Origin: Nigrospora sphaerica
Taxonomy: Eukaryota > Ascomycota > Sordariomycetes > Amphisphaeriales > Apiosporaceae
Length of the DNA stretch: 64,000 bases
Reading direction: 5' to 3'
NCBI GenBank assembly: GCA_018287875.1
Contig: JAGVVL010000002.1
Coordinates: 2,728,001-2,792,000 of the forward strand
Below, piece after piece: positions 43,613-55,371 of this stretch (the stretch's first letter is position 1; each line of letters starts with the position of its first letter). The translations under genes were made by a program, and so were the position numbers. Under the pieces are notes generated by a model. The model searched no databases. It worked only from the letters and a program-made list of their open reading frames with translations, and had not been told where the DNA came from.

Positions 43613-45305
43613 AAGGGCTACTATGAGCGCGCGAGCACAATGCTGGGGGGGTTTGTGGAGGAGGACTGGGGAGAAAGAGGCGGGGGGGTTAAGGCAGTTC
43701 GCTCGTAGCCGAGTGTTGGTGAATGTTCAGTGGTGTCAAAGAAGGAAAGAAGATGGAAGCTAACTCGGCGGGCCGGCGGGAAAGAAAGAGAAAAAGAAAA
43801 AAAGAGAGGGAAAAGCAAGGGAGAGGGGGGAATGGATCCTGTGTGCACGATTGCGTGCGTGTGTGATGTTGGGTGCCGTGCCCCGGGAGCAATAGCTTCC
43901 AGGAATCGGGGTCTTCGGGGTGGGGCTGTTGACAGGAAGGACGAAAAAAAAAAAAAGTTAGCCGCTTTTCTCTTCTTCCTCTGTCCCTTCCAAGGATGGT
44001 GGGCTTGGGACCGGGCAGACGGTGCTAGTGTGGATGCAAAGGCTATGCGAGTCTATTGGCAGGCGGGCCCGTGACAACGACGGCGTGTCCAATCAGCACC
44101 GACTAATTTCAGGACAACGCGCCGAGTCCGGAGATGGATGGAGATGGCAAGCTAGCAATTGGGGGAGATAAGAAGCGGGAGCCCTTGCAGCCACCAGGGA
44201 GGGGGGCCAAGTATCGAATAAGATGTTTTGGTCCTTCCCAGAAGAAAAAAAAGTGCTTGACTCGCATATTTCCTTACGGCACACGAAAGGCCATTGGAAC
44301 CCACAGCGCCTGGACGGAAAACCCCCAATTAGAATACATACATGGCACTACGTCCGACTGGAGTTTGGTATGCACATGCACGATTGCTGCCCGTCGCCGG
44401 AATCGGCTCCGACTCATAATTACGTCATAGTGCAGAAGCTCAGCGGGAAACGTAGGGCAAGGGTATCGATTTTCAGAGGAAGGGCAGGGACGGACAGCTC
44501 ATATTCCCAGTTCTATTTGGAAGCCCTTTCCGGTTCTATCGGGGTCCCGCTTCAGGCACCTTGACGTTGAATCGATCTCCTACCCATACAATCGGGTTTG
44601 GTGCACGCTAAGCAGCACCAAGATTGCATAGCGCCGCCCAGCTCGTTATCTGTCCCGGCCATTATGAGACGCCTTGACTGATGGAATTGACATTGGCGGC
44701 AAACAACAGGAAGGACATCGCGGACGGCGAGGGGACGGGCCGAGGAAAAAGAAAGAAAAAACGCCTCAGCAGCCCCCAGCATTCTTCTAGTGGCACCAGA
44801 TTCGTCGCCAAGCTCCTTACACGGTTCCAGTGCCGTTGCAGTAATGTCCATACAGAACCTGCCTAGGTACTTTACATTATGTACCTTCTACCCAAGCTCC
44901 TGGTGGGCTGGTGTGGCCTCACGTCAGCTACTCCGCGGCTGAAGGCGTACCTACCTACCTTAAGCAGGTAGGTACCAAAGGCCCTTGTCAGAGCTTCCCC
45001 CCTTATAGATCCGCACTGCCTTCCATCCCTTCCGTCCGCAAACTGGTGCACGCTGGTAGGGCAGCCTACCCGCCAGACAACAGAAGCGTTATCGTATGAC
45101 AGCCCTGGGCTTTTAACGCGTCGGCTAGCTAACGTTTCCATCTTTTCTGATCTAGCCGGCGCCAGCCATGCCCGGTAGGTGTCTACCCGTCTGTCCCGCT
45201 TCGTACAAAAAAAATACACGGTCATCCACTTCGGGGCCCCCAAAAAGTGCAGTAGTCCCGCTCCTTGTATAAGTATATATGTAGATGCTGTTCTATATCG
45301 CGAAT
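43613..45305. other. arg-2 promoter region and ETF-beta 3' flank
   Basis: A polypurine tract at 43771-43832 (pyrimidine on the transcribed minus strand) suits the arg-2 transcription start. A TGACTC (Gcn4/CPC-1-like half-site) occurs near 44258. TACCTA/AGGTA motifs cluster at 44864-44975. Otherwise nothing coding is supported. Confidence 0.5.
43771..43832 (-). promoter_or_regulatory. Pyrimidine-rich tract (minus strand), likely arg-2 core promoter/TSS
   Basis: More than 60 bases are nearly pure G/A on the + strand, hence C/T on the sense strand, about 160-220 nt upstream of the AAP start codon. CT tracts commonly mark transcription starts in filamentous ascomycetes. Assigned from composition and position only. 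Confidence 0.35.
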
Positions 45306-46337
45306 CTAAAGGGCGCCCAGCTCCTTGAGCTTGGACACCAAGCCGTCGACGTCCTCGACCTTGCCGCCACCCTGCCGGGGCGCGGGCTCTGCAGTCAGCC
45401 ACGTCAGCCGTCTGCCTCTGTCCTGGGGCGACCGCCCGGACCAACCAGCCGCCGGGGCGGGGGGACTTACCGGTGACCTTGACCACCTTGAGCCGCCGCT
45501 CGTTGGCGACGCCGAGGTCGCTCAGGCTCATCTTGACGAGCGGCTTCTTCTTGGCCTTCATAATGTTGGGCAGGCTGGCGTAGCGCGGCTCGTTGAGGCG
45601 CAGGTCCGTCGTGATGACCATGGGCAGCTTCGCGCGCACCGTCTCGGCGCCGCCGTCCACCTCCTTGGTCACGAGGATGGCGTCGCCGTCAAACTTGACC
45701 TCGCTGGCCTGCGTGGCCTGGGGCCAGCCCAGCAGGCCCGCGAGCATCTGGCCCGTCTGCGCCGCGTCGTCGTCGATGCTCTGCTTGCCGAGAATCACCA
45801 GGTTGCTCTTCTCCTTGTCGACCGTCGCCCGCAGCATCTTGGCCACGGCGAGCGGCTCCAGCTCCTCGCCCTCTTTCGTCTCCACGTGGATGGCCCGGTC
45901 CGCGCCCATGGCCATGGCCGTACGCAGCACGTCGGCCGCCTTGGGCGGCCCTGCGCTGATGACGCAGATGTCGTCGACGCCGCCCGGGTACCGTTTCTTC
46001 TCGCGGATGCGCACAGACTCCTCGACGGAGAGCTCGTCGAACGGGTTCATGCTGTGCTTGACGCCGGCCGTCTCGACCGCCGTCTGGGCCTTGTTGACAC
46101 GCGGTTTGACCTGTCCAGGGCCGAGGCGGCCGTGTTAGCTCTCGGCTTATCCTTCTGGCGGCCGTCCTCGACGGTCCCTGCGCGCCCTCCGGCGTCCGGG
46201 GGACGTGCCCGCAAGCCGCGCCGCAGAGGGTAGGGAAGGGGAGGGGAGGGGAGTGGAGGGATGGGAAAGGCTGGTGGCAGGCCTACCGCATAGTCAATCA
46301 CCCGCTTGACGGGCACTAGGATCCGCAGGGCTGACAT
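45306..46337 (-). CDS. etfB: Electron transfer flavoprotein, beta subunit (mitochondrial)
   Basis: Takes electrons from acyl-CoA and other matrix dehydrogenases and passes them to ETF:ubiquinone oxidoreductase; binds AMP. Three exons (46337-46287, 46110-45471, 45388-45306) give 257 aa, the family's length. Introns are 176 and 82 nt. Exon 1 gives MSALRILVPVKRVIDYA, which joins VKPRVNKAQTAVETAG. Then follow SMNPFDELSVEESVRIREK, AMAMGADRAIHVE, LVILGKQSIDDDAAQTGQMLAGLLGW (the family signature area) and LPMVITTDLRLNEPRYASLPNIMKAKKKP. The last exon encodes a short tail ending KLKELGAL. Intron 1 contains a G-rich run on the opposite strand (about 46228-46260) that might form a quadruplex. A CCTCGG motif is at 46514-46519, about 180 nt upstream. 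Confidence 0.96.
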
Positions 46338-46895
46338 GGCGAAGGACGAGTTGTCGGGGGGAGGCGGGCAAGCGGGAAAGGGTATTCCGCTGCTGTTGCT
46401 GTCCGGAAGCGAGTTGCAAGGCGGGATGGTAGAATGCTGGCCGGCCCGGCCCCGGATGACGCTGGGGCAAAAGTCGCCGCTAAACCGGCTAGTGCCGGCC
46501 TTGGATGCCACAACCTCGGTTTTCGCACACGTGATATCGCATTCCTCCCTCTCCCGCTTTCGCGCCGAGTCCGCTTGCCTTTGCGCATTTCTCTGTTCCC
46601 TCAGCCATCCGGCGCTTTGGCCAGCGTCAACGCATGGCCGGCGCTAAAGCGTGGCCGTCCTTCTATATGGCCCGCCTGTAGCTGTATCGTCCTTTACTCG
46701 CCGGAGCCCAATGGCGCTGGCTCGTCGTGCATTGTGCAAGCTATAGACCACCTTGCATGTGCATTATTACCATTGCTCTACCCAACAACGCCGCAGCGTG
46801 ATGCCGGGCCTCGAGAGGTCGAGACCGCCAACACAGATACACGGCCACCCTGTGGAGTGTCCCGGAGATGGCCCCTTCGCCCTCCTTCGTCACCG
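46338..46895. other. ETF-beta promoter and Arf-GAP 3' flank
   Basis: Short spacer between two minus-strand genes. One CCTCGG at 46514-46519; no gene seen. Confidence 0.5.
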
Positions 46896-48310
46896 CTACC
46901 AATCATCCCAGTCGTCATCTTTCTTAGCTCCCTGAGCCCCCGCGGACGACGGCGCTACCCCCGGTCCCTTGCTCGCCTTGCCCATAGCAGACGTGCCAAT
47001 CGAGCTGTACTTGGGGCCCGTGCCGTGTCTTTGGTCCGCTACTGACGAGAAGTCGTCCCAAAACGATCTCTTGCTCTCGTCCATGTCAGAGGGACCGGCT
47101 CGCTTCGGCTGCCCATCGGGGCCCTCTACAAAACGGGCGAAGCCCTCGTGTGCACTTTTGGCACCCGCCTGTGCCGCTTTGCCCACATTGCCTGCTGCGA
47201 GTCTTGCTTGCGCAGCAAAGTCCGTCTCCCCGATCTGTAGGGGCGCGGGAGGGTGCGGGTTAGTCATGTATGCGTTTGGTGGTCGTATATCTCGCAGGGA
47301 ATAAGGTGGAAGCGAAGAAGAGCGAGGTGGGAGCGGGGAGGGAACAGGGGATTTGATGCCAACGTACCTGCTTAGCAGTGGGCTGAATGTAGTCGCTGTT
47401 GATTGTCTTGGCCGTCTTGCCAACGGTGCTCGTAAACCAGCCGAACCCCTTGGTCAGCGCGGCGACGGGGTCCTTCTGCAGCTCTTCGAGATTGGGAACA
47501 CCCGGGTTGTCATTCTTGGCCGGCATGGGCGTGCTGCCGAACCCGGCATACTTGCCGCCTTGACTGGGCGGCAGGTCGTCCGGCCGCGCCGCGTTGTCGG
47601 CGCCCAGCCGGGCGAAGTATTTATCGTCCACCTTAGCCTTGCCACCCGGACGGCTGGGGCTCTCGGAGCGTGAGCCGCTGGTCGCGACCCCCTGGAGCGG
47701 CGTATTGGTTCGCGTCACGGGCTTCGACGCGGCGGCGCCGGCGGGCGGCGCCGCCTTCTTCTCCCCCGGGACGTACTCGCGGCCCTCAACCTTGGCGCTC
47801 AGCCTCTCCTTCCACTCCTCGCCCACCTCGCCACTGTACCGCTCGGCGATGGTGGCGTCGTCCCAGCTGACCCCCAGCATCTTGGTGTCCTCGTGATTCT
47901 CGAAGAAGGACCGCCAGCCGTCGTTGCCGCCAAGTCGCATGCGCTCGATCTCGGCCTGCTTGAAGGCGTCCATGGTGACAGAGCGGACGAAGGAGATGTG
48001 CACGCCGAGGCCGCGGTGCACGCCGGCGCATGACAGGCAGATGAAGACGCCGAACTTGGGCGACGCCCACTGCGGGTTCGGCGCATTGCAGTCGCAGCAG
48101 TTGTTGTTGTTGTTCGTCTTCTGGATTGCGAGGAGCTGTCGAGAAACAAACACACACATAGCGCCGTCAGCCAGGCACGCGCACGCCGCCTCGGCGCGCA
48201 GGACAGCGACTGTTCAGGTCTGCCCAACGCGAGCGGGAACACTCGCGGGTGGTACTCACTTTGGACCTGGTCTCGGGGTCCACCTCCCACATGGCGTTGG
48301 TCACGGGCAT
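46896..48310 (-). CDS. gcs1: ADP-ribosylation factor GTPase-activating protein, ARFGAP1/Gcs1-like
   Basis: Stimulates GTP hydrolysis on Arf1 during COPI vesicle traffic at the Golgi. Exons 48310-48260, 48135-47368 and 47234-46896 give 385 aa. Introns are 124 and 133 nt. The start [17 protein letters not shown] joins [18 protein letters not shown]-x2-C-x16-C-x2-C zinc finger uses Cys30, Cys33, Cys50 and Cys53, and the arginine finger is Arg58 in [20 protein letters not shown] and YVPGEKK lie after the domain. The C-terminal half carries hydrophobic/Ser-Thr helices of the ALPS lipid-packing type ([17 protein letters not shown] and [20 protein letters not shown]) and ends KKDDDWDDW, the acidic-Trp tail typical of Gcs1. 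A 3-codon uORF precedes the start (48364-48353). Confidence 0.95.
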
Positions 48311-49648
48311 CTTGCCGACGGGGATCCTGACGTTGCTTTGGGCTGGCGCGGACTACGCGACCATGGAAGAAGAGAGGGTGGGAGGGCGGCGGTGGTGGCG
48401 GTAGGACGGCAGCAGCAGCAGCAGCAGCAACAGCGCACGACGGAAGCGATCCTCAAGAGCTCGGGGCCGGTACGAAGTGAGTGGGGTGGAAAAGACAGTC
48501 TGCAGACCCCTTTCGAGAATCCGACGAGAGGTAGTTATCCAGTAATTACCTGGGGCACTTAGTTCAGACTTCGGTTGCGCTCTGGCTGGTCCAGACGGTG
48601 GCAGGGTAATAATGTAGGCAATAGGGAGGCATGGGTGGGATGGGAGGGTACACACGGGAACAAGCAGCACATAGTGTCTTTATTAGGGTGGGATCGCGCT
48701 ACGTCCATGATTGCGATGGCCCTGGCCCACGTCTGCCTCTGGCTAGACCTCGACAGCCAGCCAGCCCGTCTCGCCTATGCACTCGTGCTGTGGGATCCCC
48801 TCCATATCGTCGTCCATCCATGACCGTCCCATCCACGTCTACCGTCCCGTACGTAGCCGACTAGGGTTGATGCCGGTGCACCATCTATTACCCATTCATA
48901 GAACCACCTGGTTTCCAAGATGCAATTCTTGCTACCCCTCCGAGCCAGTGACCAAATCCGCAACCAGTCCCTCCCCTGTCTGTCAGCCGTCAAGGCCGGT
49001 CAAAGCTCCGTGTGGCTTGCGCGTCCGCTGCCAGCCATTATGGATGCGTATCATCCCGAGCCTGACGACACAAGCACCTACATTTGGGAAGACCTTCGCG
49101 CATACGCACGCAACTTATATAGGTTACACCGCCTTCAGTACATCCTTCCTCGCACAAACGCTATCGCGAGACCTAGCCCCCGACACCACATGTCACTTTT
49201 GCAAAGAGCCACCTGCAATCAGTCGATCATTTATTTTTGTTGCACTCGAGAACTGTTCTCAGCCCCCCCGTCCCCTCGCTCCAATGCTCAGTTGCCTTCC
49301 AGGCAATGACCGTAAGAACCGAGAGAGTCGGGTAAATACACACAGCGTGAAGAGGACCGAGAAAGTCGTGCCGATTAAAATGCGAGCCAAAACCAGCAGC
49401 AACACCGACGCACATCGTCCCAAGAATTGGTAGTCACATGCGCTTTCTCTGCCTCTCGCCATTTTCCGTAGCTGCCGCGAAATCAAATCATCATTCCTGA
49501 TATGCATCCCTCGAACCGCTCATCATGCAAGACTCTCGCCCGGGCAGAGCATGCTATGATAACGTCTTTCACCATTGGTAAGAATAAGCGCGAGGGAGAC
49601 TTCTCGGGTCGAAGAAAAATGGGAGGGGTTGGTAGGTGGTATGGCGAT
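48311..49648. other. Arf-GAP 5' leader and intergenic region
   Basis: Contains the minimal uORF ATG-GTC-GCG-TAG at 48364-48353 (minus), CAG/CTG triplet runs near 48410-48435 and no supportable gene. Confidence 0.5.
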
Positions 49649-51263
49649 CTAGGCTTTGGTCGCAGGGGCCTCAGCCGGGGCCGCAGCAGAAGCCTCAGCC
49701 GGGGCCGCCGAGGAAGCAGCCGGGGCCGCAGCGGGAGCAGCAGCAGGGGCAGCAGCAGGGGCATCGGTCGAGGCAGCAGCCGGGGCAGCCTCCTGGGCGC
49801 CGTTGGCCGTAGTCTCAGACTCGCCGGGCATGTTGGCCTCCTCGTCAGTCTTGTCGGGGCTGTCGATGGCGACCTTGACAGCAATCTCTCGACCCTCAAT
49901 CTCTTTTCCGTTCATCTCCTTGACGGCCTTCTGCTGCATTTCCTCCGATGCCAGGGTTACGAAGCCGAAACCACGTCCCTTGCGGGCCTCACCACGGGCC
50001 TGAAGCTTCTTGATCATGAATCGAGGGATAGGGCGGAGAGCAATCTTGGCAGAGGAGGGCTCGTAGGCATTGAAGAGCTCCTTAAGCTGTTTCCATCATA
50101 TGTTGGTAAGCATCGGACCAGCGAGGCATTGAACAGGCGGAGGGGGAAGGGGCTGGCTATACCTTCTCCTCAGTCAGGTCGTAGGGCAGGTTGGCGACCA
50201 TGACCTTGGTCTTGGAGGCGATACCGTCGGCAGGAGGGCCACGCTCCTTCTTCTCGCGGGCAGGGCGAGTCTTGTCCTTGGCAGTCTTGTTGTCGTCAGC
50301 ATTCGCCTTGTTGGTGGTGTCCGTCAGCGGTAGAACCTCGTCTGTGGCAGCGTCGGGAGCTGCAGCCTCCTCGGAGGTGGCGGCGTCATCCTTTCCTCCC
50401 TCCTGTAAACTGAATTAGCATGGAACAACGAAAAGGCGGCGGTTCGGCACGTACGGATCGACCTCCGCGGCCGGCGCGGCCGGCGCGGCCACGGCCGCGA
50501 CCGCGACCACGGCCCGAAGCTCGTCGGCGGGTACCCTCAGCACCAGCCTCGCCCTCTGCAGCGCCCTCGGTCTTCTCGCCAGAGGCAGTGGGGGTGCGGG
50601 CAAGCTGGACCGAGACCTTGCGCTCCAGGATCTCCTTGCCGGAGAGCTCGCCAATGGCACGCTCAGCCTCACTAGGGGTTGAGAGATCGACGAAGGCATA
50701 GCCAACAGGACGGTCAGTGCGGGGGTTCTTCGGGATGGAGACGGACTCGCTAGGTTTGGGAGGCAACGTCAGTCGTTTGTGCCATGGCTAGACAGGTAGG
50801 AAGGGCATGATGGGTGGATGGCGGGTGGTGGATGGTCCGGCAGAGAACCGGGGCCTTGGGCCATATCCGACCCCTGGCGGGTTCGTCACGAAGCGGCCTC
50901 GCGTGCGGGTCCTGGGGGGGCGACGTTGCGTCACAACCCCAGGCAGGCAGCAACTAGGCGCTGAGGTGCGACAGAGCAGAACCACGGCCCATGACACGGG
51001 CAACAAGGGCATAGGGGGTTAAAGCCAGGTGCAGAGGGCGGGCTGACTTACACGAGGTAGCCCTTGAAGAACTCTTTCAACTCCCCCTCAGTTGTCGCAT
51101 AGGCGAGGTTGCCGATGTACAGGCGGCGGCCCTCGGCGGCACTGGCATGGACGGCATCCTTGTTCTCGTCCTTGCCAGTGAGGGTAGCGTTGCTCATGGC
51201 GTTGGTAACGTCGGTAACGGCATTGGTGGCAGCTTCAACAACCTTCTCCACAGTGCTGGCCAT
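49649..51263 (-). CDS. RRM-RGG-RRM single-strand nucleic acid/mRNA-binding protein, Sbp1-like
   Basis: Sbp1-type proteins bind mRNA 5' ends and eIF4G and repress translation. Exons 51263-51052, 50749-50455, 50402-50163 and 50086-49649 give 394 aa. Introns are 302, 52 and 76 nt. RRM1 has RNP2 LYIGNL at 48-53 and RNP1-like VGYAFVDL at 86-93. An Arg/Gly stretch, RGRGRGRGRAGRAGRGGRS, fills the end of exon 2 at about 150-169. RRM2 has VMVANLPYDL at about 236-245 and KGRGFGFVTL at about 285-294. The order RRM-RGG-RRM is that of yeast Sbp1. The C-terminal ~55 residues are a low-complexity Ala/Pro repeat. A stretch between RGG and RRM2 is acidic and Ala-rich. The N-terminus (MASTVEKVVEAATNAVTDV) is probably helical. 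Confidence 0.9.
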
Positions 51264-54200
51264 CTTGTCTGATGTCTGGTGGTGGCGGGTTGAGCGTGGG
51301 GGAGGAGTCAGGTAGTATTGATGCGGACGTTAAGTGTTCGGTCGGCAGTTCAAGAAAATCTCGAACTCGGAACAATGAGCGGGGGAGTGAAAAAGGGTGG
51401 CTACGTGCCCTAGAAACGAGGTGAAAGGAAGCGTGGAAGGGTTGTCTTTGGTGACACGGAACTTGAGATTGATTCGGATCGAAAGGTGTGAGGAGGGAAA
51501 GGGGAGAGAGAGGCGGCCTGATGGCAGGCGACGTTGACAAAATAATTATTTTGCGAGGACAGAAGTGTGCTAGTGCTGCTGCTGCGGGCACGGCAGGGGT
51601 GGGAAAAGTTGGGGAAGGAGCCAGGGACCCACCAAAGTGGAAAGTCGTCGATTGGAAATCGTGTGGAGCGCCGACCGGGATTGGGGGGCGATAGGGACAG
51701 CCTGGCAGCCCGAGACCTGGAGCACTGGGGGCCTGCGCCTGACGGGGCCTCCTGTTCAACGGTTGTGCTTGACAAAAGCAGAAAGCAGCTACAATCTGGT
51801 GAAGATGGGGGAGGGAGGAGGGCCCTGGGCAGCAGCCTGCTTCCAGTGCCTCCCTCCTCGCTTTGTGCACGTGCCCTAGGTACCTACCTACCTTACCTTG
51901 GGTACCCAGATCCATCCTAGAAACTCCGGCTGATGTTCCTGGGTCGTAGGAAAAGGCATCCATTTCCATGCACATTCCAGCCCGCGCGCAACTACGGCAC
52001 TACCACTTTGGGCGGCATCTCTAATGAAATCGCCTGGCAGGCTCGGCTCCGTGCTATCCATACCTGGATCCTCGCGCGGCGTGTTGCCAGCTGGAGGGTT
52101 CCAAGTCCGTGTGCGCAAAAAGACAGTGCCTCGGTCAGCACACAAACCGAGGGGTCGCGCCCCTCGTCGACTTACTTGCTGCTTCCAATCCAGTGTGTAC
52201 CCCGGCTACGTACCTACATTACCTTCCAACCCAATTCCCATGCCAGGGACCTCCGCAATGATCGCTCTCGCGGCATGCTTTTCATCCTAATTTTGCCGTC
52301 CGGAATCGATTCCCCTTGATCCAGAGCAGAAGCTGCCGGAAACATGGGAAACCTTAGGCTGTCAAGGTTGCTCCCGCCGTTAGCCAGCCAGCCGACGACG
52401 GGGAGCATTCTGGGGGCGAGCGCTGACATGGACCGTTCTAATGGATTGTCGGAAACCCTCCTTCAACAATCGGCAAGAGTCCAAAAGCCGGCAAGAGTCA
52501 TACAAGCGGCAAGTGGGCTCCTCTAGCTTCCAATTCATCCAATGGCCCGTCAGGTTCTGTCTGCACTTACCGGACTCACCGGGGCTACTGGCCCAGTAGT
52601 AGTGTATGTATATAGAGATGGAGGCAGTGAGGTATGTGCGTGGTATGGGTAAGTGAGGTAGGCACCTGCAGATCTGTACATGGAGTTGGTGGTATGTGAG
52701 GTACGTAAGATGCAGTAGTTAGGAGGTTGCCAGGCCTCTCTCCTCTCCGCGTCCGTGTGCAGATTTTGCTTCAACCTCATACCAAGCCGGACAAGCATAG
52801 ATAGATTAGAACATTCGCCCATGTTAAACGTGAAGAGTTTGCCGTGCGGGCGTTTTGCGAGCAGCAATGGCGTGCGTACCCTATGGGCTGCCGACAGCCA
52901 GTACCTACATCCCGTCCATTGCTTGCAGGCAAGAGGGTACCCGTTTCCTTTTGTAGAAATGGCCCGGACGGTCTGGACGGCCGGATTGTTGCCGCCGCCA
53001 TCCATACACATATCGTTGGTGTCCACCTTTGAAACTACTCCGCAGATCGGCTCCAAGCTCCCGTCATCGAGTTCAGAGCCGGCTGGCCACCGAAGACACG
53101 GAAAGAAAGCACACGCGACACCTGGAATTGCCCCTTCTGTGTGCGTACTCTGCGCCTACGCACTTGTACAGCTCCGTATCGTCCCTTCCAGAGCGATACC
53201 CACGGCGAGCAAGCCAAGTCCGACGCGGGCTTTTGCAATTCAGGGTCCAGCGCCCTGGCTACCTGACCACAGGAACAACAGACACGGTGGCCCTAGCTTC
53301 CGGCCAAGGGCACGTATCAAAACCCCCGCCGCCCGTGGCTGCGTGGCAGCCCAGGCCATCTCCAGTCGGTGAAGGTGCGCGGGCAAGGTCAGTGCAGCGT
53401 CACACTTGCGGCAGCGTGCTTCGGAGGCCTAGCGCTTTAAGATTGGTGTGTCGGCTGAAAGCTCCGCTTGCATGAACAGGCTAGATTGTCCGTCGGCCCA
53501 ATGAACGAAAGAGCGCGCCGGGGCAGCAGATGTCTCCCGGCCCTGTACTATGGATGGATGCTCCTAGAACCATGAGGAGGCATGAGCATGTAACTAGCCT
53601 TTCGGGCGGCGGGCTTCTGGCCACTGGGGGAGTCCATCCACTCCAACCTACCCAGTGCCCGCCATTCGTCCCATCAACCTGCCCAGCGGGAGGAGAGATG
53701 GGTGGTGGCAGTTGCTGCGACAGCACTTCAGCCGACCCTGCCCAAACTTTGCCTCCTGGTACTCGAGTGTTTCTAGAACGTCGGAAGAAGAAGAAGAAGA
53801 AGAAGCGACGAATGGTTGGTTGGGGCGGCGGAGCGGTGAGCAGGGGTGTTGATAACCTCACGCCCCCCTTGCTTGGCCCTGCGCCCCTGCCCAGCTCCGG
53901 CCTCCATTCGCCAAACTGTCAACAACCCCCTTTTGAGCCCCTGGCTACGCGGGCTGCAGCAGCATGGGAGAGGGGAACACAGGAAGCCAATGTGTGCAAC
54001 GTAACCACCTGCCTATCATACCTCGTGTGCTGCCATGCGGCGACCTCTTACTCACCTCTAGCCGGCCTGGGCTGTTTAGGAGGCAGGCCAACGTGCTGAC
54101 CAAAAAGTCCCCGAGTCGGTACCTACCTACTTGACTCAACTGTAATGCATCCGATAAACGGATATTCAGTACGGCTTTCTTCATCGTGTTTCGCCCTGAT

Positions 54201-55371
54201 CCAATTAATAGAGTGCATACCTTTTGTCGTATGTAGTAGGTGCTTAACCACGCTGGTTGCTGCCCGCCAGTGGCGTTCAAGAGGGGCTAGAAGGGGGCCG
54301 GGGGGCTCTGTGACACGTCTGGCCCCATGCAGCTGTATTCCTTCCTAAAGATTGCTTCAATGGTCCAATCCACGCATTTACAGTCTTTTCCCGTCAGAAC
54401 TGTATGTAGACGATGTACATGATGCGGCCCTATCGTGCGCCTAGAGCGCCGCAGCCTGGGCGAGCCGAGCACAAACACGGCAAGACCGTCTCCATCTCAG
54501 CTGTGAGCAGACCGGCTGTGGCATTGGCGGCAGGCTGTCCTACGTCTTGTGAAACAATTGTAAACTCACGGGATTCGTGGGCTACGCGAATCCGAAATCC
54601 CAGAGCAATCGTATGCGGACGGACGCGGCTGTAGACATGCGCACCCAGGTCTTCAAGGCCGCAATGCACCCGTCCATTAGTCGGGGGCTGCTCGTCAACG
54701 CCCACATCCACTCGTCGTCACGGCACTAAGCCGGGCAGCCTGGATGCAAATAGATCGTTTTCTACGTAGATGCCCTCGATGCCCCTTGGTAGAAGGCAAG
54801 CACGAGCAGTCTCTACCGTCCAAGTCTATGGAAGCGACACACACTTACGTATCTCACAGGATTGTGCAAGTTCCATTGGATGCCGCACTATCCCCCCTAC
54901 TCTCGGGCACTGGGAGCTATTGCGTGAGCCTAGCCTTGCGCCAGCCTCGTCTCCCCAACAGCCTTCTTCTAGTCCTAAGTCGACATGCGAGAAGTTGGGG
55001 CGGAGGGGGGTCTCCAGAGGATCCTGGCCCACGCAGCTCGTGCTGAGGCTCTACTGGGGAGCTTCCCTGACGGGCCGTCCGCCGGCCATCTGGGAACCCC
55101 CGCCTTGGCGCTGTGGTGGTTGTGGAGGGCTCTGCTTTGTGACGGGCTAGTGAAGCTCTATGGGTGGACCGGAACCGGAGGCTCGGAAAGGAACCGGGGC
55201 TCTTTAACTTTACGAAGCTACCTAGGCAAAAGGTACACCACGCTGGGTCCCTATCCTATCTCTGTCACCGCCAACCACCCCATCTTAAACGCCTCCCGCA
55301 AAGTTCCCTCCAGGCGAAGGAGACAGCGCAGCAGGGCATCTGAGATTCTTTGCACTTCCATTACTCCTGCC
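51264..55371. other. Long intergenic region (4.1 kb), divergent promoters
   Basis: Lies between the Sbp1-like gene (-) and the diflavin reductase gene (+). TACCTA/AGGTA clusters occur at about 51880-51900, 52205-52225 and 54119-54130, and a GAA run at about 53786-53808. Open frames reach about 250 codons but lack domains and have shadow-like composition. No gene supported. Confidence 0.5.
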
